NCBI GenBank assembly: GCA_046329535.1
Contig: JAXLUN010000004.1
Location: 186,001 to 250,000, forward strand
Direction of reading: 5' to 3'
Length of the DNA: 64,000 nucleotides
Origin: Bog-950 sp046329535
Lineage (GTDB): Bacteria > Bacteroidota > Bacteroidia > Chitinophagales > LD1
This document shows, one piece after another, positions 56,001-63,434 of the stretch. The translations under genes were made by a program, and so were the position numbers. Position 1 is the first letter of the stretch, and each line of letters opens with the position of its first letter. The notes under the pieces are model-generated. The model worked only from the letters and a program-made list of their open reading frames with translations. It was not told the origin of the DNA and ran no database searches.

Positions 56001-57477
56001 CTTGAAAACCTACTTTGAAAAGGTAGATGTGCAAAAGGGAAGTATAACAGCAGAGTTCAGAAAAATTTATGGTTTACAAGTTCCAGATGAGAAAAAAGAT
56101 AGAAGCAAACATTCGCACCATGCTAAAGATGCTGCTGTGCTTACACTGATACCTTTTGCTGCTAAACGCGATGATTTACTGAAAGAATATTATCAACACA
56201 AAGAGCAAAATCAAAACTATACCACAGAGCCCTACAAGGGATTTAAGCGAGAATTTGTGTGGAGCATTAGCGATAGTGTATTGATAAACAATGTATCAAA
56301 AGAACAAAGCCTTACCCCAGCAAAAAGAAAAGTGCGTAAGCGAGGCAAAGAAGTTGTCATTAACGGAAAGAACCGGTGGTCAACTGGAGATAGCATAAGA
56401 GGGCAATTACATCAAGAAACATTTTACGGTGCTATTAAACCTGCTAAGCGTGGTGAAAAAGGCAATATTGAAAAAGATGAGAACGGGAAAATGATTTTGG
56501 AGGAAAAACTACGGTATGTAGTGCGTGTTCCATTTCAGTTTAAGAAAGATGCTAATACACCCGGTTTTAAAACTTTAGAAGAGATACAAAAACAAATAGT
56601 AGATGAGGGGCTTAAAGCTGATATAGCAAAACAAGTAAGTGAAGCAGGTGGATTGAGAGAAGCATTTGAAAAAGGAATCTACCTGCTTGATAAAAACGGG
56701 CAACCGCATGGTAATAAAATCAGGCATATAAGAGTATGGTCAAGTGTTTCTGAACCGTTGGTTATCAAGAAGCAAACTAACCTTTCAAAAACGGAGTATA
56801 AGCAGCATTACTATGCAGCCAACGGAGAAAATATTCTGTGTGCCCTGTATCAAAGAACTGTTACGAACAAAAAAACAGGTTTAGAAAAGCAGGATAGATT
56901 ACTTGAAATAGTATCGCTGAAAGAGGCAGCGGATTTACTAACAGCACAAGAGATTTCTAAAACTAAAGATTTAGAAAAGATTCTTTACAGGAAAAACAAC
57001 AAAGGTGAAGTATCTGTGAATGAACAAGGCGAGAAAGAACAACCATATGCTATTTTAAAACCAGCAATGAAAGCGATTTTTTATGATGAAAATATAGATG
57101 AACTAAAGAAGCGCGAAGACGAAAGCACAACAGATTACTACAAACGAATAAGTTATAGAATGTACAAGATTGTAAAGTTTACAGGAGGACGGCTTACTTT
57201 CCAACATCACCTTGAAGCGAGGAATGATAAAGAATTAGAAAAAGCGTATCCCGAAAATCAAATTTTCAAGGTTGATGAAAAGCAAAGAGAAGTTGTATAT
57301 GGGGGCAGAGGTACAAGTGGCTTTACAGAAAAAGTTAGTGACGCGCTAAAGTGTAATGTTTTTAACAAGTTCGAACCTTGGCCAAAACTTTTGTACTCGG
57401 CAGATTGGTTAAATATGGCTATTGAAGGTAAGCATTTTGAATTAACCCCTGATGGTAAAATAGAGTGGGTAATTTAG
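53008..57477 (+). CDS. cas9: Type II-C Cas9 endonuclease
   Basis: 1489 aa RNA-guided nuclease that uses the crRNA:tracrRNA duplex to cut target DNA. RuvC-I ILGIDLGTNSIGWAL (D8), Arg-rich bridge helix (AAERTKKRSTRRLYQSRKYR, about 52-71), RuvC-II RLVVEVARELND (E729), HNH DIEHTIPRSISFDNSLANQT (H865) and RuvC-III HSHHAKDAAVL (H1038, D1041). The nuclease residues are all present, so it should be active. The length is at the large end of II-C Cas9, with long REC and C-terminal PAM-interacting regions. cas1 starts 6 bases after its stop; there is no cas4 or csn2, which supports subtype II-C. Confidence 0.96.
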   Translation: MDKILGIDLGTNSIGWALRNPDASENQIEKFGVVTFNKGVGVGKTGEYSFAAERTKKRSTRRLYQSRKYRLWATLETLINEGYCPLTIDNLNRWRHYSKEEAVKNNNGGRVYPVDDIVFDQWIKLDFNGDGKPDYTSPFQLRKDLAEIVLDFSKEVNRFKLGRALYHIAQRRGFKSSRKSSGDDKPKETDSEEIVDLQYSEKKKNKVIAELFEKYVDAKTIGWLFAELENDKVRIREGIAQYAIRENYKDEVKYIFHIQNLGFDHVLYKKLVESGNNKNDGWIFYKRPLRSQKGLIGKCTLESSKYRAPISHPKFELFRAWSFINNIKYKPENAIDANWIPLPLDLKQELLKEKFFRKSKAYFPFSEIDDFIARKGFKGKLNYSLKTTVSGCPVSARLKDIFGEDYLSVRKPKTKAPKAEKEYYDIEDIWHVLFSCEDQEFVVEFATDKLNLSAEQVKQFAIAWNALPVGYGMLSLNAIGKINRFLEKGLIYTEAVLLANIPSIIGERLYKENEELFLESISQLIDENRKQKTILSIVNSLVARYKSEDFKFGFKDNNYKLVESDKQDIQNTIEDTYGATRWKGKPEEEKQDITAVVTDCYQALFRSTGLNLKLINGEKHFEVKSGNYLYYKTETGFYRLPKLIDSLAEFLSAHFELSEKQLKKIYHPSEINIYPPSKEDKDGVIKLGSPKTGSFKNPMAMRTLHELRKLVNHMIETKQIDSDTRLVVEVARELNDSNKRWAIEAWQRQREAENQEFAQAIEQLLTEVKGLKADPNNENDIDKIRLFYEQNDEQTLPAVIETTEAAKGKKKRDAAKDEVVKWGGHGKKLIDKYRLWKEQGFQCIYTGKFITLSDLFGENVTDIEHTIPRSISFDNSLANQTVCFADYNRTVKKKQIPTQLNNYEKEWDGYSAILPRLDKWKDKVERIKQQIDFWKTKAQKASDKAWKDDAIRQRHLWQMELDYWKNKLDRFTLQEVTAGFKNSQKVDTQLISKYALHYLKTYFEKVDVQKGSITAEFRKIYGLQVPDEKKDRSKHSHHAKDAAVLTLIPFAAKRDDLLKEYYQHKEQNQNYTTEPYKGFKREFVWSISDSVLINNVSKEQSLTPAKRKVRKRGKEVVINGKNRWSTGDSIRGQLHQETFYGAIKPAKRGEKGNIEKDENGKMILEEKLRYVVRVPFQFKKDANTPGFKTLEEIQKQIVDEGLKADIAKQVSEAGGLREAFEKGIYLLDKNGQPHGNKIRHIRVWSSVSEPLVIKKQTNLSKTEYKQHYYAANGENILCALYQRTVTNKKTGLEKQDRLLEIVSLKEAADLLTAQEISKTKDLEKILYRKNNKGEVSVNEQGEKEQPYAILKPAMKAIFYDENIDELKKREDESTTDYYKRISYRMYKIVKFTGGRLTFQHHLEARNDKELEKAYPENQIFKVDEKQREVVYGGRGTSGFTEKVSDALKCNVFNKFEPWPKLLYSADWLNMAIEGKHFELTPDGKIEWVI

Positions 57478-57483
57478 TTTACT

Positions 57484-58437
57484 ATGATTAAGCGTACCCT
57501 CTTTTTCAGCAACCCTGCCCACCTTTACAAAAGGAACGAGCAGTTGTGCGTAAGCATGAACAAGGCCAATGAAACCGAGGATGAAACCAAAGTGATAACC
57601 ATACCCATTGAAGATATTGGCGTAGTGGTGTTAGATAATAAGCAAATAACCCTCAGCCATGCCCTGATAGATGCGCTGTTACAAAACAATGCCGCCCTCA
57701 TTAGCTGCGATGATACGCACATGCCCAGCGGCCTCATGCTGCCACTGGCCGGCAATACCCTGCAAACCGAAAAATTCAGGGCGCAGATGAATGCCAGCGA
57801 GCCGCTCAAAAAACAACTATGGCAGCAAACTGTTAGCAGCAAACTGGCTAACCAGGGCCGCTTGCTGCGAAAGCTCTCCCTACACCCTTATACCAAACAA
57901 AGGCAGGCACAGTTAACCGATGCCGCCCAATGGCTCTTTAGCTTTGCCAAAGAAGTAAAGAGTGGTGATGGCGATAATCACGAGGCAAGAGGAGCGGCAA
58001 TTTATTGGCAAAATTTGTTTGCGCCCGAAATGAATTTCAGACGAGAGCGCTTTGGCGAGGCACCTAATAACTTACTCAACTACGGCTACTCTATTTTGCG
58101 CGGGGTGGTGGCACGGGGGCTGGTTGCCTCGGGCGCCATGCCCACTTTAGGTATTTTTCACCGCAATAAATACAATGCTTATTGCCTGGCCGATGATATT
58201 ATGGAGCCTTACCGCCCCTACGTAGATAACATAGTTTACCGTATAGTAACCAGTGGCGAAGACTGGCGGGAATTAAGCCCCGCCATTAAAAAATACTTTT
58301 TAGAAATACCCGCCTTAGATATTGTGATAGATGGCGAACAAAGCCCCCTGATGGTGGGCCTGCAACGAACCACAGCCGGTTTAATGAAATGCTTTGAAGG
58401 CGAAAGCAAGAAGATGTTGTATCCGGAGTTGATGTAA
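57484..58437 (+). CDS. cas1: CRISPR-associated endonuclease Cas1
   Basis: 317 aa integrase that, with Cas2, inserts new spacers. The opening MIKRTLFFSNPAHLYKRNEQL and IPIEDIGVVVLDNKQITLSHALIDALLQNNAALISCD match type II Cas1. Metal-binding residues are in the helical half: E in GDNHEARGAAIYW (about 164-176), H in SGAMPTLGIFHRNKYNAYCLADDIMEPYRP (about 218-247, with D and E of the A-D-D-x-x-E). GC is higher than in cas9. 6 bases after cas9, about 150 before cas2. Confidence 0.95.
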   Translation: MIKRTLFFSNPAHLYKRNEQLCVSMNKANETEDETKVITIPIEDIGVVVLDNKQITLSHALIDALLQNNAALISCDDTHMPSGLMLPLAGNTLQTEKFRAQMNASEPLKKQLWQQTVSSKLANQGRLLRKLSLHPYTKQRQAQLTDAAQWLFSFAKEVKSGDGDNHEARGAAIYWQNLFAPEMNFRRERFGEAPNNLLNYGYSILRGVVARGLVASGAMPTLGIFHRNKYNAYCLADDIMEPYRPYVDNIVYRIVTSGEDWRELSPAIKKYFLEIPALDIVIDGEQSPLMVGLQRTTAGLMKCFEGESKKMLYPELM

Positions 58438-58586
58438 ATGTGATAGCGGGGAAAAGTCCTCTGACAATAAAACAGTTTTTCGTGCCATCTTCTGCTTTGT
58501 AGTTTATGACACATAACGGTAGATGGCTTCGGGCTTCATCTGCTTTCGTTTTTTTAAGAGCGAAGCCTGGCCATAACAACATCATT

Positions 58587-58919
58587 ATGATTCGGTTAAA
58601 TCAATATCGCATTATGTGGATACTTGTCTTCTTCGACCTGCCCACCGAAACCAAGCAGGATAGGAAAAACTACACCAAGTTTAGAGATAAAATGATGGAT
58701 GATGGGTTTACTATGTTTCAGTATAGTATTTATGTACGCCACTGCGCCAGTCGTGAAAATATGGAGGTGCACCAAAAACGAATCAAGAACATATTACCAC
58801 CCAAAGGCAAAGTAGTGATGATGAATATTACCGACAAACAATTTGGTATGATGGAGATTTTTGATGGACAGGCCGAAGCCCCCCATCAAAAAATACCGCA
58901 ACAGTTAGAGATGTTTTAA
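58587..58919 (+). CDS. cas2: CRISPR-associated protein Cas2
   Basis: 110 aa from ATG 58587 (MIRLNQYRIMWILVFFDLPT); a frame open from 58506 gives an unlikely N-terminus, and ATG 58614 is an alternative. Small dimeric protein that scaffolds the Cas1 integrase complex. Ferredoxin-like fold: VFFDLPTETKQDRKNYTKFRDKMMDDGFTMFQYSIYVRHC with the conserved Asp after the first strand. Length is typical for type II Cas2. Confidence 0.93.
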   Translation: MIRLNQYRIMWILVFFDLPTETKQDRKNYTKFRDKMMDDGFTMFQYSIYVRHCASRENMEVHQKRIKNILPPKGKVVMMNITDKQFGMMEIFDGQAEAPHQKIPQQLEMF

Positions 58920-58980
58920 GCTTTTTGTCAATTTAAATACAAGATGCTTCGTTCCTCAGCATACAGCCTCTTCTTAATCG

Positions 58981-59027
58981 ATTGTGATTTACTTTCACAT
59001 CAAAAACATACCCGTATAATTGTAGGT
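58981..59027 (+). repeat. Decayed CRISPR repeat, one unit upstream of the array
   Basis: ATTGTGATTTACTTTCACAT matches the first 20 bases of the repeat at 17 positions; the 3' half has drifted. Its start is exactly 77 bases (47+30) before the partial repeat at 59058. On the minus strand the differences G to A are pairing-neutral (G-U), so a second antirepeat is possible, but no terminator follows. Confidence 0.5.
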
Positions 59028-59057
59028 TTTTGATTCACGAGTTCCATTAATAAAGAA

Positions 59058-61942
59058 TATTAGTTTTACGAGTAAATTGTATTATTCGTTCTTTCATGCA
59101 CAACTCCATCGTCCTGAGCAGTTACCGCGCTTAGTTGTGATTTGCTTTCAAATTGTATTATTCGTTCTTTCATGCACAACATAAACTACTTAGTGCCACA
59201 TACGATAAGCGTTGTGATTTGCTTTCAAATTGTATTATTCGTTCTTTCATGCACAACAATACTCCAGTAGGTTCTGTGTACGAATAAGTTGTGATTTGCT
59301 TTCAAATTGTATTATTCGTTCTTTCATGCACAACGTTTAGAAGCGCAAAAGTATTAAAATACAGTTGTGATTTGCTTTCAAATTGTATTATTCGTTCTTT
59401 CATGCACAACATATTGGAATGTCAGTTATCAGCACGAGAAGTTGTGATTTGCTTTCAAATTGTATTATTCGTTCTTTCATGCACAACAATTCGTACCTTT
59501 GGTTATTATGAGCGATAGTTGTGATTTGCTTTCAAATTGTATTATTCGTTCTTTCATGCACAACCGGACGGAACTACTTCTGGACATTCGCAGAGTTGTG
59601 ATTTGCTTTCAAATTGTATTATTCGTTCTTTCATGCACAACAATTCTGACCTTAGTTATTACCTATACAAGTTGTGATTTGCTTTCAAATTGTATTATTC
59701 GTTCTTTCATGCACAACACATTTATTTTACGTTGCTTTTTATCCGGAGTTGTGATTTGCTTTCAAATTGTATTATTCGTTCTTTCATGCACAACCTCATT
59801 CACCATCAGCAATATCACTTTATAGTTGTGATTTGCTTTCAAATTGTATTATTCGTTCTTTCATGCACAACTGGTTTGTTATCGGGTGAAATACTTGGTT
59901 AGTTGTGATTTGCTTTCAAATTGTATTATTCGTTCTTTCATGCACAACATACCATGCCGTTTACTATAGAAGGCAACGGTTGTGATTTGCTTTCAAATTG
60001 TATTATTCGTTCTTTCATGCACAACTCAGCCTACAATAGATGTCATCCGTAATAGTTGTGATTTGCTTTCAAATTGTATTATTCGTTCTTTCATGCACAA
60101 CGTGCAGCCAGATAAGCTCCTTGTCCGCCTGGTTGTGATTTGCTTTCAAATTGTATTATTCGTTCTTTCATGCACAACTAGCCAAATTTCGCCTGATACC
60201 GCTTACTTGTTGTGATTTGCTTTCAAATTGTATTATTCGTTCTTTCATGCACAACTTTGAAATGAAGGCAGCTGATGAGGCTCTGTTGTGATTTGCTTTC
60301 AAATTGTATTATTCGTTCTTTCATGCACAACTTAAATCTGAACTAAACATTGGACGCTTTAGTTGTGATTTGCTTTCAAATTGTATTATTCGTTCTTTCA
60401 TGCACAACTGACATTTCGAATGAACAAATGCAAGCTAAGTTGTGATTTGCTTTCAAATTGTATTATTCGTTCTTTCATGCACAACATATTGCGAACCATT
60501 CACAAGGTCGTCAGGGTTGTGATTTGCTTTCAAATTGTATTATTCGTTCTTTCATGCACAACGCTTTGGTTGCGATACTGGCTTATGGTAAAGTTGTGAT
60601 TTGCTTTCAAATTGTATTATTCGTTCTTTCATGCACAACGCGATGGAAACAGCAACGCAGCAGACTTTAGTTGTGATTTGCTTTCAAATTGTATTATTCG
60701 TTCTTTCATGCACAACGGTAGTTGATGACCTACCAAGTTGGGAGGAGTTGTGATTTGCTTTCAAATTGTATTATTCGTTCTTTCATGCACAACAGTAAAA
60801 GGAATTGAAGAAGAAACAATTGAGTTGTGATTTGCTTTCAAATTGTATTATTCGTTCTTTCATGCACAACGTGAATGACTCGCTGAAGAAACAGTTCACG
60901 GTTGTGATTTGCTTTCAAATTGTATTATTCGTTCTTTCATGCACAACCCGGTGCCTGTATGTATATGACATTGACCTGTTGTGATTTGCTTTCAAATTGT
61001 ATTATTCGTTCTTTCATGCACAACTCGGTTACCGGTATGCCAAAGGTTTCTTCAGTTGTGATTTGCTTTCAAATTGTATTATTCGTTCTTTCATGCACAA
61101 CTCATCATATCTTGTGCCTCCTGTAACATAGTTGTGATTTGCTTTCAAATTGTATTATTCGTTCTTTCATGCACAACTTTCTATCATTGCACTGTCAAAC
61201 GGTAAAGTTGTGATTTGCTTTCAAATTGTATTATTCGTTCTTTCATGCACAACTGTAAACACATCGGTTGGGGCCGTCACACAGTTGTGATTTGCTTTCA
61301 AATTGTATTATTCGTTCTTTCATACAACATTAAACAGGCAGCAACCGAATCTTTCTTAGTTGTGATTTGCTTTCAAATTGTATTCGTTCTTTCATGCACA
61401 ACTAATACACTCCAGGCATCCGGTTTGTAATGTTGTGATTTGCTTTCAAATTGTATTATTCGTTCTTTCATGCACAACTGAGGAAAGCGGGTATAATATT
61501 CTACGTTAGTTGTGATTTGCTTTCAAATTATGGTATTCGTTCTTTCGCGCTGTAAACACATCGGTTGGGGCCGTCACACAGTTGTGATTTGCTTCTCAAA
61601 TTGTATTATTCGTTCTTTCATGCACAACATTAAACAGGCGGCAACCGAATCTTTCTTAGTTGTGATTTGCTTTCAAATTGTATTATTCGTTCTTTCATGC
61701 ACAACTAATACACTCCAGGCATCCGGTTTGTAATGTTGTGATTTGCTTTCAAATTGTATTATTCGTTCTTTCATGCACAACATACCTTGTTATGTGCCGT
61801 GCAGTTTAGAAGTTGTGATTTGCTTTCAAATTGTATTATTCGTTCTTTCATGCACAACTTTGAGGTATATTAGCTTCAACATTGGCCTTTTCAGTGTTGT
61901 GATTTGCTTTCAAATTGTATTATTCGTTCTTTCATGCACAAC
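59058..61942 (+). CRISPR. CRISPR array, 47-nt repeats, 37 spacers
   Basis: Repeat is 47 nt: GTTGTGATTTGCTTTCAAAT, then TGTATTATTCGTTCTTTCAT, then GCACAAC; ends are inverted (GTTGTG/CACAAC). 37 clear repeats (first 59134-59180, last 61896-61942) plus a half-decayed repeat at 59058-59104 whose 3' 30 bases are intact. Spacers are 29-30 nt except the last (61859-61895, 37 nt). Aberrant repeats: 61284-61328 (45 nt), 61359-61402 (44), 61509-61550 (42, degenerate), 61581-61628 (48). Of 37 spacers, three occur twice. The tracrRNA antirepeat pairs with the 5' end of the plus-strand repeat, so crRNAs read left to right; a plus-strand terminator lies at 62017-62050. Confidence 0.98.
61254..61734 (+). 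repeat. Duplicated three-spacer block within the array
   Basis: Spacers at 61254-61283, 61329-61358 and 61403-61431 recur in the same order at 61551-61580, 61629-61658 and 61706-61734. The first and third pairs are identical; the middle pair differs by one base (A/G). One unrelated spacer (61479-61508) lies between. Confidence 0.9.
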
Positions 61943-62419
61943 ATACCCTGTATGAAAACGAATGCCAGCAAGGGTTTGAGCCCTAAAATGGATTTAAAAA
62001 AAATGATGGAGGAACTAATCCCGCTTAACACAAGAAGCGGGATTTTTTTTGTCTATTACGGTGGTTGGCTTTGCCCCAGTAGTTTTTTTGCAAACCATTA
62101 ACTCCATCTTTTAGTGCTGGTAACTCGTAATGACCAACCCAAGCCACCCTGCTTAATAAAACTTGTTGCAGCCAATACGCTGTTTAGCTATTCGTTAGTA
62201 GTTCTCTTCCCTCCTTCGGTTTATTCAAGCCTTTGCCATGCTTCCTACTTATTTCTAATGTCCTCATTTTGTAGCCTCTCCAGTGCTGTTATGTTTTTTT
62301 GACAAAACCATGACAGACTAAACACAACATCAAAAACAGAAATTCGTTTTTCTGATAAACCACCCTGCTTGAGCCCGGCCGGAATGCCGGAGGCAAACGG
62401 GGTTTAAAATCAAAAAGGT
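61943..62419. other. Region downstream of the CRISPR array
   Basis: About 480 bases without a convincing gene. It contains TGTATGAAAACGAAT at 61949-61963, resembling the reverse complement of the repeat's 3' part, a terminator (62017-62050), and an inverted repeat CCGGC-cggaat-GCCGG at 62375-62390. The stretch 62051-62370 has no long frame and no clear similarity. Confidence 0.5.
62017..62050 (+). terminator. Rho-independent terminator after the CRISPR array
   Basis: AATCCCGCTT pairs with AAGCGGGATT around ACACAAG-type loop, followed by T8. Fits termination of plus-strand array transcripts. Confidence 0.8.
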
Positions 62420-62542
62420 ATGAAACAGAAAAGAGGTGAAGGCCCTCTGAAGCAGGCAATGCGCACGATGCGAATCGTTCACTCAAAAACTGAAGACAGT
62501 TTCGGTACGCCCGAACGATGGTATAACTTCAAAAAACCTTAA
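62420..62542 (+). CDS. Putative 40-aa basic protein
   Basis: Frame of 40 codons beginning MKQKRGEGPLKQAMRTMR and ending in SFGTPERWYNFKKP, with an ATG after an AAAAAGGT-like stretch and a stop two bases before the next gene. Basic, no membrane segment, aromatic-containing end. Not recognised. Compact spacing with the following gene argues for co-expression; without homologues it could also be a chance frame or a leader peptide. Confidence 0.45.
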   Translation: MKQKRGEGPLKQAMRTMRIVHSKTEDSFGTPERWYNFKKP

Positions 62543-62544
62543 AC

Positions 62545-63159
62545 ATGAGTAAAGTAAAAATAGGCTTTGCCGGTTTATCGGTTACCGAGCAAATTGAGCG
62601 CGCCCGCCATATTAAAACGAGTATGACCGGCAACACCAACTATACAACACCGTCACCCACTTTAATAGAGGTAGAAGGTGCTGTAACAGCTCTCGAAAAC
62701 GCGTATAATGAAAGCCGCAGCCATGATAAAGTTAAAGTGGCTGCGATGAGTTTGCGAAGAAAAGAGTTGCTGTTTATGATGAGTCAGGAGGCCGCGTATG
62801 TACAGCAGGCCAGCGGTGGCGACATGGAGAAAATACAGAGCAGTGGTTTTGATGTGGTGAAAACTAAAACGACCCACAGCGACACGGCCGGTATGGTAAC
62901 CAATGTTCGCTTAAGCGATGGTGCGTCAGCGGGTAAAATACGGGTAGATTTCGACAAAGCAGAGAATTCGATAATCAGTGTTATTCTCATAGCGCATGAT
63001 GCTGAGTTTACCGATATGGAGCCCAAGGGCATAACCACCAAAACGCATAAGGAGATAGGGCCATTTAAACCCGGAGAAAAAATATGGGTAAAAGTGGTTG
63101 CTCTGGGTCGCGAAGAAGCTGGTACCCCCAGTGAGCCGGTAAGTATTTTAGTTCGATGA
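62545..63159 (+). CDS. Hypothetical protein with Fn3-like C-terminal region
   Basis: 204 aa, no signal peptide. Residues 1-95 are helical (KIGFAGLSVTEQIERARHIKTSM ... AAMSLRRKELLFMMSQEAAYVQQA). Residues about 100-204 have beta periodicity ending in KPGEKIWVKVVALGREEAGTPSEPVSILV, the usual end of a fibronectin type III domain. Proteins of this layout occur in Bacteroidota and are uncharacterised. Shares with the 14964 gene a helical-plus-beta-sandwich design but no clear sequence identity. Confidence 0.6.
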   Translation: MSKVKIGFAGLSVTEQIERARHIKTSMTGNTNYTTPSPTLIEVEGAVTALENAYNESRSHDKVKVAAMSLRRKELLFMMSQEAAYVQQASGGDMEKIQSSGFDVVKTKTTHSDTAGMVTNVRLSDGASAGKIRVDFDKAENSIISVILIAHDAEFTDMEPKGITTKTHKEIGPFKPGEKIWVKVVALGREEAGTPSEPVSILVR

Positions 63160-63250
63160 GGCATCGCCTATTGAATCATCTATTAAATAGTAAAAACCAA
63201 TGACCATACGTCATAGAAGTATAAGTTCCCGAGTGAACTATAACCAAACC

Positions 63251-63281
63251 TGAAAGCCCTTACCTGCACGGTAGGGCTTTC
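63251..63281 (+). terminator. Rho-independent terminator of the 62545 gene
   Basis: GAAAGCCCT-TACC / GGTA-GGGCTTTC hairpin, then CGTATTTT. Confidence 0.75.
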
Positions 63282-63434
63282 GTATTTTAATTGAATGAGT
63301 GTTTGGTTTGGTGTTGTGTAAAAATGGAGCAGGCTATACGGAATTTTGAGTAAGTATTGATGTAATCTGCTACAACAACCTTAACACCTCAACACGTTTC
63401 CGCCCATTCATTCGTTCAATCAACAAATGGTCTC

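Noticed and set aside
59134..59180. Promoter inside each CRISPR repeat (TTTG at repeat positions 8-11)
   Set aside because: The upstream box is present, but no TAnnTTTG-like box lies at 19-21 bases; internal promoters, known in other II-C systems, are not supported by sequence here.
60563..60592. Spacer sharing GCTTTGGTTGC with ftsZ (near 43757)
   Set aside because: Only 11 bases match and the rest diverges; no self-targeting.
59291..62101. A series of 65-120-codon plus-strand frames rich in CFQIVLFVLSCTT
   Set aside because: They are translations of the CRISPR repeats and spacers, not genes.
62051..62370. Possible transposase or intron remnant downstream of the array
   Set aside because: Minus-strand frames have short helical-looking stretches but frequent stops and no motif; not reported as a pseudogene.
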